A stretch of DNA of 9,898 bases, taken from CAYMUL01 sp964393605. Lineage in GTDB: Bacteria > Bacteroidota > Ignavibacteria > Ignavibacteriales > Ignavibacteriaceae. Where the stretch lies: the NCBI GenBank assembly GCA_964393605.1, contig CAYMUL010000055.1:1-9898 (forward strand), read 5' to 3'. Position numbers and translations under genes: made by a program. The notes under the pieces are model-generated. The model was not told the DNA's origin. It did no database searches and saw nothing but the letters and a program-made list of their open reading frames with translations. Below, piece by piece: positions 1 to 6,530 of the stretch (positions are counted from its first letter, which is position 1; every line of letters begins with the position of its first letter).

Positions 1-129
1 AACGTACGAACCATAATTTTTTCCTTCATGGCTTCGTAACTTTTGCCATAGGCATTACTATGTGAGTGACAAAAAAAAATAAGTGGCTACGGTGAGTTAA
101 TAATATTTTGGCAGATCAAAGTCTGCTCT

Positions 130-163
130 ACAAAATAAAAAAGGTCGAGCAATTGCCCGACCT
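130..163 (-). terminator. Rho-independent terminator of the propeller gene
   Basis: Read on the minus strand, the arm at 163-158 (AGGTCG) pairs with the arm at 147-142 (CGACCT). A G-U pair (157/148) and two more GC pairs extend this to a 9-bp stem closed by an AATT loop. It is followed directly by a TTTTTTATTTTG tract (141-130). This is a textbook intrinsic terminator about 30 nt past the stop codon of the minus-strand gene ending at 193. On the plus strand there is no T-run after the hairpin, so it acts in one direction only. Confidence 0.85.
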
Positions 164-192
164 AATTATTAATTACTAATTGTTAAATAATT

Positions 193-2625
193 TTACTTCA
201 AGATTGTCATCTTCTTTGTAATAGTATTACCGTTGAAGTTCAAACGATAAACATAATTTCCGCTTGCAAATTTTTCAGCGTTGAATTCAACACTGTATTC
301 GCCTGCAGTTTGCATTTCGTTCACAAGTTCAACAATTTTTTCTCCGAGAACATTGTAAATCGAAAGAGTTACAATTCCGTTTTCCGGAAGCGTATATTTT
401 ATATTCGTAACCGGGTTGAACGGGTTCGGGAAATTTTGTTGTAAAGAAAATTCTTTCGGTTGTGTAATATCAATTTCTATTTCGTTACTGTATGTGAACG
501 AACCATCGAAATCAATTTGTTTTAATCGATATGAATATCTACCCGAAACGAGAGAATTGTCTCTGTACGTATAATAATTCTTTTCGGAAGAATTTCCTTT
601 TCCTTGTACGAAAGAGATATTTTCAAAGTTTGAGTTATTCGAACTCCTTTCGATTTCAAAACCTCTGTTGTTTGTTTCTGTTGCGGTATTCCAATTTAGA
701 ACTACTTCGGTTTCATTCACTTCAGCCGTAAAAGATTCAAGCTCTACAGGAATGAGCGGGTCTGCATATCCGCGAATGATAGTTCCGTTCGAACCTGTCA
801 TCCAAAGGTGTCCATCTTTAACTGCGATGTCATAAATTGTTATTGTCGAACCGAGGACAGGTTTAGAAGGTTTCCATGTATTTCCACCGTCAGTTGTGAA
901 ATAAATTTTTCCTCCGGAACCTGCAATCCAACCGACATTTTCATTTAAGAATTCGACGGCATACAAAGTTGCAGTGATGCCTGTTGTTGTAAGTTGAGTC
1001 CATGTTGTTCCGCCGTCGGTAGTTTTATGCACTCTTCCCGAACTTCCGCAGAAGTAGCCGAGATTCGCATTCACAAATTGAATTGCATAAAGCGCGCTTG
1101 TGGTTCCGGTTGTTTGTGCCGTGAATGTTGCGCCTTGATCGGTAGATTTGAAAACCTTTCCAGATGAACCGCAGATGTATAAAGTGTTGGCGTCAGTCAT
1201 TGTCATATCATAAATAACAGAAGTGCCAAAACCAGGAGCCAATGCATTCCAAGTTGTACCGCCGTCAGTTGTTTTAACAAGTACTCCGCTACTTCCGCCT
1301 GCAAAACCGATGTTAGCATCGGCAAATTCTAAATCGTACCAAATGCCTGTTGAAGTTGCAACTCCGGGTGTAAGTTGGGTGAAGGTGTTTCCGCCGTCGG
1401 TAGTTTTAAAAATTCCGTCGGGTCCCCGTCTTCCGACGTAGCCTGTATTGGCATTGAGCATGTAAATTGAATAGAGGCGATAGTTGGTAGCAGAAGGTAA
1501 TTTAGTCCAAGTCGCACCGCCGTCAGTAGTTTTAAGCACATCGTCAAAACCTGCAGTAGTGGAAGCCGAACCGCCGATCGCAAATCCAGTAGTACCGCTC
1601 AGCATGAAAAATCTACGCATCAATTCTTCTGTAACGGAAGAATATTTTGCCGACCATGTAGCACCTTTATCTGTGGTGATAAGAACAGCACCACCGACAC
1701 CCGCGGCAACAGCAGATTGTCCGTCTTGCATCTCAGACATCTGCCCGCGAAGACCCAAACCAAAAAGATTTGCCGAAGAAGAAGTTTGAATGGTATCCCA
1801 GTTTGTACCTCCGTTAGAAGTTTTAAATATTTGACCTGAACCGCCTGCCATAATTCCATCATTTGCATTAAAGAATTTTACTTCGTAAAAAGTACCGGCG
1901 CCTAAATCGCCAAGGAAAGTCCATGTAGTTCCGCCATCAGTTGTTTTGTAAGCGTCATAAAGAGAAGTAGAAATCCAACCTGTATCGGGATTAATAAAAT
2001 GCAAGCCGCGAACCGTCGGCGAACCTGTAAAACCTACGTTTGCGGAAATATCAGTCCAGGAAACTCCGCCGTCAGTCGAGCGAATTAATCTTCCTGTTGT
2101 TGAAGAAGATGAGCCGAGATAAACAAGCGTAGAAGTAACATAATGGATAGCGTAGTTGGTAGCAGTGCCGTGGTTGTAAGAATTCCAGGTTGCGCCGCCA
2201 TCGGTAGTGCGTAGAACCGCACCTGATGCGCCTGTAATTAAACCTGTGTTGGCATCAAAAAAATCAACATACCAAAAAGTAGTTGTAGAACCGTTAGAAA
2301 CGTCAATCCAAGAAAAACCACCATCGGTAGTTTTCATCATTAATCCGCCGGTGCCAACGATGTAGCCGGTGTTGTTATCGACGAAATCAGCTTCGTAAAT
2401 AGAGCGGGCGGCAGAATCAACGTTTTGAGTTTGCCAGGTAGTTCCGCCATCTGAAGAGCGAAGAATAACTCCGCTGTTACCAAACAATAAAATTGTTCCG
2501 TTGCCAAAGTAGATAGCATCGTTAAAATCGTTACCATTTGGCTTGGGATTCTGCCATTGCCATTCGAAGTTTTGAGCAAATGTAAAAATTGAAAATAATA
2601 GAAACAGTGTTAAAAGTTTTTTCAT
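193..2625 (-). CDS. Secreted YCF48/BNR-type beta-propeller protein with T9SS type A sorting domain
   Basis: The 810-residue product is probably exported across the inner membrane by its signal peptide (residues 1-18, ending TFAQ) and then across the outer membrane by T9SS. Residues 33-620 contain 13 copies of a (S/T)(T/S)(D/N)xGx(T/S)(W/F) motif, starting near residues 57, 99, 140, 183, 228, 269, 317, 366, 408, 452, 494, 535 and 577, that is every 41-49 residues. This is the signature of YCF48-like / sialidase (BNR) propeller blades. A blade-like segment without the motif (about 598-619) follows, so two seven-bladed propellers are plausible. Residues 626-720 form a linker beta-domain (NWNTATETNNRGFEIE, YRLKQIDFDG). 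Residues 726-810 are the T9SS sorting domain, with NFPNPFNPVT, GEKI and a final KKMTILK. The start is supported by an AAAAGG site 5 nt upstream and by the signal peptide. YCF48 itself assists photosystem II assembly, but that role should not be transferred to this protein. Adhesion, carbohydrate binding or a scaffold role are all possible. Family assignment is firm and function is unknown. Confidence 0.93.
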   Translation of the reverse strand: MKKLLTLFLLFSIFTFAQNFEWQWQNPKPNGNDFNDAIYFGNGTILLFGNSGVILRSSDGGTTWQTQNVDSAARSIYEADFVDNNTGYIVGTGGLMMKTTDGGFSWIDVSNGSTTTFWYVDFFDANTGLITGASGAVLRTTDGGATWNSYNHGTATNYAIHYVTSTLVYLGSSSSTTGRLIRSTDGGVSWTDISANVGFTGSPTVRGLHFINPDTGWISTSLYDAYKTTDGGTTWTFLGDLGAGTFYEVKFFNANDGIMAGGSGQIFKTSNGGTNWDTIQTSSSANLFGLGLRGQMSEMQDGQSAVAAGVGGAVLITTDKGATWSAKYSSVTEELMRRFFMLSGTTGFAIGGSASTTAGFDDVLKTTDGGATWTKLPSATNYRLYSIYMLNANTGYVGRRGPDGIFKTTDGGNTFTQLTPGVATSTGIWYDLEFADANIGFAGGSSGVLVKTTDGGTTWNALAPGFGTSVIYDMTMTDANTLYICGSSGKVFKSTDQGATFTAQTTGTTSALYAIQFVNANLGYFCGSSGRVHKTTDGGTTWTQLTTTGITATLYAVEFLNENVGWIAGSGGKIYFTTDGGNTWKPSKPVLGSTITIYDIAVKDGHLWMTGSNGTIIRGYADPLIPVELESFTAEVNETEVVLNWNTATETNNRGFEIERSSNNSNFENISFVQGKGNSSEKNYYTYRDNSLVSGRYSYRLKQIDFDGSFTYSNEIEIDITQPKEFSLQQNFPNPFNPVTNIKYTLPENGIVTLSIYNVLGEKIVELVNEMQTAGEYSVEFNAEKFASGNYVYRLNFNGNTITKKMTILK
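874..2457 (-). repeat. Coding tandem repeats: 13 propeller blades of about 126 bp
   Basis: The DNA encoding the TTDGGxTW motifs recurs every 123-147 bp. On the plus strand it appears as variants of CCGCCGTCGGTAGTTTT or CCGCCATCAGTTGTTTT, for example near 1007, 1258, 1391, 1519, 1930 and 2200. The spacers between the motifs have diverged. The repeats are therefore old blade duplications, with the DGG/TW core held by selection on the protein, rather than a recent expansion. They still offer short stretches of similarity where blade number could change by recombination or slip in assembly. Confidence 0.85.
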
Positions 2626-2666
2626 TTAAACCTTTTAAAAAAAGTGAAGAAATATGATTCAATTGC

Positions 2667-2697
2667 CAAACTAAAACATGAGTCTTTAATATCCAAA
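2667..2697 (-). promoter_or_regulatory. Candidate Bacteroidetes-type promoter of the propeller gene
   Basis: On the minus strand, TTTG (2697-2694) is followed after exactly 19 nt by TTAGTTTG (2674-2667). The known Bacteroidetes sigma-ABfr pattern is TTTG at -33 and TAnnTTTG at -7, so this fits with one mismatch in the -7 element and a correct gap. It would place the transcript start roughly 35 nt upstream of the ATG at 2625. It is a motif match only, in AT-rich DNA where chance matches occur. Confidence 0.4.
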
Positions 2698-2847
2698 TTT
2701 TTTTGAGATTAATTAAGTTGAGAAAATTCTTAACTCTAACACGCGAATAATTGTGTAAGCATCATTTGTTTTCCTAAAGAGATATTGGCGGGGAGTTGAA
2801 AAAAAAAATTATATTTCGTTTATTAAAAATAATCTTACTTAAAGAAT

Positions 2848-4659
2848 ATGAATTTAGATTCTCTATTAATAGAAGACAGAAAAATAAAAGTGGCGGTTCT
2901 CTCTGCAAAAGTAGATGCGGATTCCGTTTTGTTAAATTTCTTCTCCTCCAATAAATTTCCGGTAGAATTGAAGACTACGCGCTCGGTCGAAGAAATTAAA
3001 TCTGCGGAGTTCGATCTTGTTCTTTTCGAAATGAGTTCTGCCGACACTGAACTCGCACGGCAAGTTATCACCGATGCGGGAATTCCCATTGTTATGCTTA
3101 CTCCGAAAATTGAGACGGAGAAAATCTTAGAAAATTTCAGAACCGGAATTTTTGATTTGGTAATAAAAGATGAAGAGAATAAATATCTTCAAATTCTTCC
3201 TCACGTAATTGAACGAGCGGCAATGGTGCGGAAATTCAGAAGCAGAGAAAGAATTCTTTCGCACTCTATAGAAGCGATTAATGAAGCTCTTTTTATTTGC
3301 GATGCGAATGATGAGTTTGTCTTTGTCAATCAAGCGTTTTGCGGTTTGTATGGATATTCATATTTAGAAATTCTCGGCAGAAGCGTAAAGATAATTTTTA
3401 AAGATGCGGATGAAAATTCTTCCCCAATGTTTCCGCGTAAGTGTGAAGAAATTCATCTAAAAAAATCGGGCAAAGAAGTTCCTGTTTTAATTGCGATCTC
3501 TGAATTAAACGCGAACGATAATTTTATAAAGATTGGAATAGCAACCGATTTAACAGAATTAAAATTACTCGAAGAGAAACTGCGTACAAGTCAGAAGCGG
3601 TTACAACTTGCGCAAAGGATGGCACGGCTTTCAAGTTGGGAATGGAACTTTGATGCGAAAACCGTTACATGGACAGACGATCATCTGACTCTTTTCGATA
3701 TTGAGAATGAAGGTGAAATCAATGCAAGAACTTTTTTGAAAAGAATACATGAAGAAGATCGCTCAATCTTTTTAAAATGTTTAAAACTTCTTAAAAGAAA
3801 TAAAATTTTCCCGCCGTTTGACATTAGAATTACAACTTCAAAGAACATTACAAAAAATTTAAACTTGCACTTTGCTTCAAACAAGAATGAGAAAGGTGAT
3901 ATTGTTTCAATCTTTATAACGCTTCAAGATATAACCGAACGGAAAGAACTTGAAAATGAACTTTCACTCTTGAATAGAAAAAAAGATAAATTCTTTTCAA
4001 TCATTTCGCATGATCTTAAATCTCCGTTCAATGCAATAGTTGGAATAACGGAATTGCTGTATAATGACTATGACGGGATGAAGCGCGGAGAAGTAACAGA
4101 ATTTATAAAGTTGTTGAGTGAATCGACGAAGCGCGCGCTCGATCTTTTGAATAACCTGTTGCTTTGGTCTCGCGTGCAACTCGGCACGATAAAATTTTAT
4201 CCTCAAAAAATTGTCGCATCTCAACAAATTAAAAATGTTATTGCAAATTTTTCCGAACTTGCTAAAGAAAGAGATGTTACGGTTACAAATAATGTGAACG
4301 ATTCAATAATTATAACGGTCGATAGCGAGATGTTCACTTCAATCCTGAGCAACTTAATTACGAATGGAATTAATTTTAATAAACCCGGCGGCTTTGTAAA
4401 TATTGATGCAACCACGAATGGACGAAATATTATTTTTTCTGTGGAGGATAGCGGAGTCGGTCTTTCGACAAATGATATTGAAAAACTATTTAAGATTGAA
4501 ACTCACGTTACAGATATTGGCGGTGGAAAGAATAAAGGCACCGGGCTTGGTTTAGTTCTCTGTAATGAATTCATAAAAATTCACGGCGGAGATATTACCG
4601 TTACAAGCAAACCGAATGCGGGTACAAAATTTTCTTTCTCTTTACCTCTCGAACTATAA
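2848..4659 (+). CDS. Cytoplasmic PAS-domain sensor histidine kinase with degenerate N-terminal receiver domain
   Basis: This 603-residue protein has no membrane segment, so it should sense an intracellular signal or one relayed by a partner. Domains in order: a receiver-like domain (about 12-125); a PAS domain (about 134-240); a second, PAS_3-like domain (about 255-365, WEWNFD to LQDITERKE); the HisKA dimerisation helix pair (about 376-443) with the phospho-accepting His388 in SIISHDLKSPF; and the HATPase_c domain (about 490-603) with N-box Asn502/Asn506, G1 DSGVG (534-538) and G2 GTGLG (564-568). All kinase motifs are intact, so it should be active. In the receiver-like part the usual acidic pair is Ser19-Ala20 and the phospho-acceptor Asp is Glu61, while Thr85 and Lys107 remain, so it probably cannot be phosphorylated. 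The start lacks a clear Shine-Dalgarno site, but the first beta strand begins at residue 12, which fits. It is divergent from the propeller gene, and no response regulator is adjacent, so it is an orphan kinase here. Confidence 0.93.
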   Translation: MNLDSLLIEDRKIKVAVLSAKVDADSVLLNFFSSNKFPVELKTTRSVEEIKSAEFDLVLFEMSSADTELARQVITDAGIPIVMLTPKIETEKILENFRTGIFDLVIKDEENKYLQILPHVIERAAMVRKFRSRERILSHSIEAINEALFICDANDEFVFVNQAFCGLYGYSYLEILGRSVKIIFKDADENSSPMFPRKCEEIHLKKSGKEVPVLIAISELNANDNFIKIGIATDLTELKLLEEKLRTSQKRLQLAQRMARLSSWEWNFDAKTVTWTDDHLTLFDIENEGEINARTFLKRIHEEDRSIFLKCLKLLKRNKIFPPFDIRITTSKNITKNLNLHFASNKNEKGDIVSIFITLQDITERKELENELSLLNRKKDKFFSIISHDLKSPFNAIVGITELLYNDYDGMKRGEVTEFIKLLSESTKRALDLLNNLLLWSRVQLGTIKFYPQKIVASQQIKNVIANFSELAKERDVTVTNNVNDSIIITVDSEMFTSILSNLITNGINFNKPGGFVNIDATTNGRNIIFSVEDSGVGLSTNDIEKLFKIETHVTDIGGGKNKGTGLGLVLCNEFIKIHGGDITVTSKPNAGTKFSFSLPLEL

Positions 4660-4685
4660 TTGTTTTCTATTTGGCGGCTACAAAT

Positions 4686-4709
4686 AAAAAAAACGAACAA
4701 TATTTGTTC
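4686..4709 (-). terminator. Intrinsic terminator of the duplicated membrane protein gene
   Basis: On the minus strand, GAACAA (4709-4704) pairs perfectly with TTGTTC (4700-4695) across an ATA loop. One base later comes a run of eight T (4693-4686) and then ATTTG. The stem is AT-rich, which weakens it, but its place about 85 nt after the stop codon at 4794 and the long T-run support termination of the minus-strand genes in this convergent gap. The plus strand has no T-run after the hairpin. Confidence 0.55.
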
Positions 4710-4715
4710 TATCGA

Positions 4716-4758
4716 AGAAAATCATCATCCCGGATATTCATCAATATCTTGATTTTCT
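4716..4758. other. Nested inverted repeat in the convergent gap
   Basis: AGAAAATCA (4716-4724) is perfectly complementary to TGATTTTCT (4750-4758). Inside it, GATATT (4733-4738) is complementary to AATATC (4743-4748) around a CATC loop. The two stems are separated by an asymmetric internal loop (8 nt on the left, 1 nt on the right). It lies between two convergent genes and could end transcripts or protect their 3' ends on either strand. No T-run follows it on the plus strand, so it is not a classical terminator for the kinase gene. Confidence 0.45.
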
Positions 4759-4793
4759 AAAAGCGAATAATTTATAAAGTTACTTTTACAATT

Positions 4794-5552
4794 TTATTTT
4801 TGCGCTTGGAATTTCTCCCCTGCAAAACCGCCGCCGAAAGCAACGATTAACGCGAGGATAAATCCTACAATTAAAAATCCCGGCGTCAGCATAGTTGAAT
4901 CCGGGTCTAACGTAATTTTAAAAATATCAAATGCGGCAACGAGTGCGAAGAATCCGGCGAATGCGGCTTCTTTCATCGTTACTCCCGGCGAGCGAAAACC
5001 GACTGTGAATCCTGTAAAAAATATTCCGATTACAAAAGCTACCGTCAAGTATTCAACATACGCTCCAAAAATAATTACAATAATAGTTGAGAGCAATAAA
5101 CTAACTGCAACTCCGAACACAGTTCCGCATAAAACCCAAGACCAATCAATGCCCGAGTTTTTTGAACCATCGGAATTTTCGAGTGTGCCTTGAAATTTTT
5201 CTCCAGCCCAAGCACCTGCAAAAGTTAAGATGATACCGTTTAATGAAACCAATATCATGTTTGTGTGAAATGCTTGCGGCGGTAATAATTTGAAACAATT
5301 TAAATCCCACGAACCGACAACAACGTATGAAACAATTGCAACAAGTGCGCTCGCAAGCCCGGGTTCTAAAATTGTTTCTCCTTTGCTTAACCAACCAGCA
5401 ATTATTCCTGTGAGTATAAATCCCGAAAACATTGCCATGAAGGGAAGAACCGGCGAACCGAGTTGGCTTCCGATTAGAAACGTAACTGCGAGAACTATCA
5501 CGGTACCTAAAACCGCCGAAGTTAATAATGCTTTTGTATCAAGCGACGCCAT
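4794..5552 (-). CDS. Internally duplicated eight-helix integral membrane protein, unknown function
   Basis: The 252-residue, very hydrophobic product has about eight predicted membrane segments (near residues 8-28, 36-54, 64-81, 97-116, 138-163, 167-185, 195-212 and 222-244). It is an internal duplication. Residues 43-78 align with 175-210: SGFILTGIIAGWLSKG versus IGIFFTGFTVGFRSPG, then LASALVAIV versus FAGFFALVA. Each half ends in the same AGEKFQ motif (116-121 and 244-249). The 117-135 loop (GEKFQGTLENSDGSKNSG) is the hydrophilic connector between the halves. No transporter signature, charged catalytic residue or known family motif is visible, so I give no function. A strong AGGAG site (5562-5558) 5 nt upstream fixes the start. 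It lies 108 nt downstream of another membrane protein gene on the same strand and may be co-transcribed with it. The existence of the gene is secure and its role unknown. Confidence 0.88.
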   Translation of the reverse strand: MASLDTKALLTSAVLGTVIVLAVTFLIGSQLGSPVLPFMAMFSGFILTGIIAGWLSKGETILEPGLASALVAIVSYVVVGSWDLNCFKLLPPQAFHTNMILVSLNGIILTFAGAWAGEKFQGTLENSDGSKNSGIDWSWVLCGTVFGVAVSLLLSTIIVIIFGAYVEYLTVAFVIGIFFTGFTVGFRSPGVTMKEAAFAGFFALVAAFDIFKITLDPDSTMLTPGFLIVGFILALIVAFGGGFAGEKFQAQK

Positions 5553-5660
5553 TTGAACTCCTTATTATTTTTAGTTTATTAAATATTAACTTTTAACAGG
5601 GGAAAGTTAAAAAGAGATTTTCCCAAAAAAAATTCTTGAAAGAAAAATCTTTTTTAAAAA
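5553..5660. other. AT-rich spacer between two membrane protein genes
   Basis: These 108 bases contain an 8-bp inverted repeat, TTAACTTT / AAAGTTAA, around a GC-rich loop (about 5588-5612). They also hold an AGATTTT ... AAAATCT pair (about 5617-5652) and, on the minus strand, a run of eight T near 5635-5628. These could form a weak terminator or leader between the upstream gene (ending at 5661) and the downstream gene (starting at 5552), but none is convincing. Whether the two genes share a transcript cannot be settled by eye. Confidence 0.3.
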
Positions 5661-6302
5661 TTACCAGCCCAAAATTTCAACGACAAACCAATCGGCGATA
5701 CCGACAGCATAAAGCAATCCGAATATTCCGCCAAGAAGAAAACAAATCCAGAGTAATTTCATAAATCTTGAATAACCGAGTTTAATCTTCTCATCGGTTG
5801 AAAGAGAAGTGAACGGAACTTTCTCCCCCGTTTCATTTTTTTTAAGAGATGCAACTTCTCCGGCAAAGTAAGAATAGAAAACTATAGCTAAACTCAACAT
5901 TGCGATTGCAGAAAAAGAGATCACAGCTTCATCAATTAAATTGTCTGTGATGAACATAAATACTATTCCCGCGAGACAAGTATAAAGAACGAGAAACATT
6001 AAAGTTGGTATCCAATATTTTTTTAATCCGCCGATTAGCCATGCGAAAGAAACGCCCGCTTTGAATTTCATAATTACAAAAAACATCAACGGAAGTAAAA
6101 TTACCATTCGCAATTTTGTTATGCCGGAGACGAACTCCTCGAGAAAAACAACTTTTGAAAGGTAGAGCGTGAGCAATATTGAGAGTACGAAAACAACTTT
6201 GCTCAAATATTTATCGCGAACATTTTCTGCAGGCTTCCATGTTTTTCCTGCTTTCATAAATGATTTTAGTTGTCGATAAATTGTAGTTGTAATTTTATTC
6301 AT
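5661..6302 (-). CDS. Hypothetical five-helix membrane protein
   Basis: The 213-residue product has a basic, non-hydrophobic N-terminus (residues 1-33, several Lys/Arg) and about five membrane segments near 35-55, 63-79, 96-118, 125-147 and 182-204. Between the fourth and fifth lies a charged loop (150-180, KKNETGEKVPFTSLSTDEKIK). By the positive-inside trend the N-terminus is probably cytoplasmic. It resembles small conserved Yip1/DUF-type membrane proteins only in general layout, and I cannot name a family. The ATG at 6302 has no clear Shine-Dalgarno site. Met16 is a possible later start, also without one, so the N-terminal 15 residues are less certain than the rest. It is encoded upstream of the duplicated membrane protein on the same strand, which hints at a shared envelope role. 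Confidence 0.75.
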   Translation of the reverse strand: MNKITTTIYRQLKSFMKAGKTWKPAENVRDKYLSKVVFVLSILLTLYLSKVVFLEEFVSGITKLRMVILLPLMFFVIMKFKAGVSFAWLIGGLKKYWIPTLMFLVLYTCLAGIVFMFITDNLIDEAVISFSAIAMLSLAIVFYSYFAGEVASLKKNETGEKVPFTSLSTDEKIKLGYSRFMKLLWICFLLGGIFGLLYAVGIADWFVVEILGW

Positions 6303-6530
6303 AAGTAATTTGAGTTTGTTGCGTTAAAATAACAATTCTTTATTAGAGAGAAAATAAACGAATAATATTTTATTCATTGCATCGATAAAAGTAGTTGAAC
6401 AACAAAGCAAACCTTCATTGTGGCGTTGAGGTTGGAAATTCTAAAGTGCCGTAGTGTGTTTTTGTAGTAAAGATTTTTTCTTAATTTGAGTTATCTCATC
6501 CCTTATTTTATAAATTAAAAAGGAGCACAA
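6303..6530. other. Divergent intergenic region upstream of the three-gene operon
   Basis: This 228-bp AT-rich spacer must carry the promoters for the minus-strand membrane protein and for the plus-strand operon. I see a weak Bacteroidetes-type promoter candidate for the operon (6461-6488) and the AGGAG ribosome site (6521-6525). No small ORF, RNA gene or strong palindrome stands out. Confidence 0.6.
6461..6488 (+). promoter_or_regulatory. Weak promoter candidate for the three-gene operon
   Basis: TTTG (6461-6464) is followed after 16 nt by TTAATTTG (6481-6488). The second box has the same one-base departure from TAnnTTTG as the candidate -7 box of the propeller gene (TTAGTTTG). The gap is about three bases shorter than the usual 19-21, so support is weak. 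It would give a 5' leader of about 35-40 nt before the ATG at 6531. Confidence 0.25.

Noticed and set aside
1..29. Possible start of a minus-strand gene running off the left edge (ATG at 14-12 with AAGGA upstream, or ATG at 29-27)
   Set aside because: Only four to nine codons are inside the window, too few to separate a real start from chance; the ribosome-site-like AAGGA is suggestive only.
111..126. Hairpin GCAGA-TCAAAG-TCTGC near the propeller gene terminator
   Set aside because: A five-bp stem without a T-run on either strand; could be part of a dispersed palindrome, but nothing here supports a function.
1223..1789. Open frames on the plus strand inside the propeller gene
   Set aside because: They are antisense shadows of the repeat units, rich in repeated PPSVV-type strings that mirror the TTDGG codons, with no start signals of their own.
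874..2457. CRISPR-like array because of regularly spaced short repeats
   Set aside because: The repeats are degenerate, codon-phased and lie in one continuous coding frame; they encode propeller blades.
193..2625. Photosystem II assembly role for the YCF48-like protein
   Set aside because: No photosynthesis genes are in the window, and the T9SS tail places the protein outside the cell; only the fold is shared.
2784..2817. Promoter for the kinase gene (ATTG, 22-nt gap, TATATTTC)
   Set aside because: Both boxes have mismatches and the gap is longer than usual; it is not better than chance in this AT-rich spacer.
3127..3333. Minus-strand open frames inside the kinase gene
   Set aside because: The plus-strand frame carries a continuous multidomain kinase; the reverse frames have no domain pattern or ribosome site.
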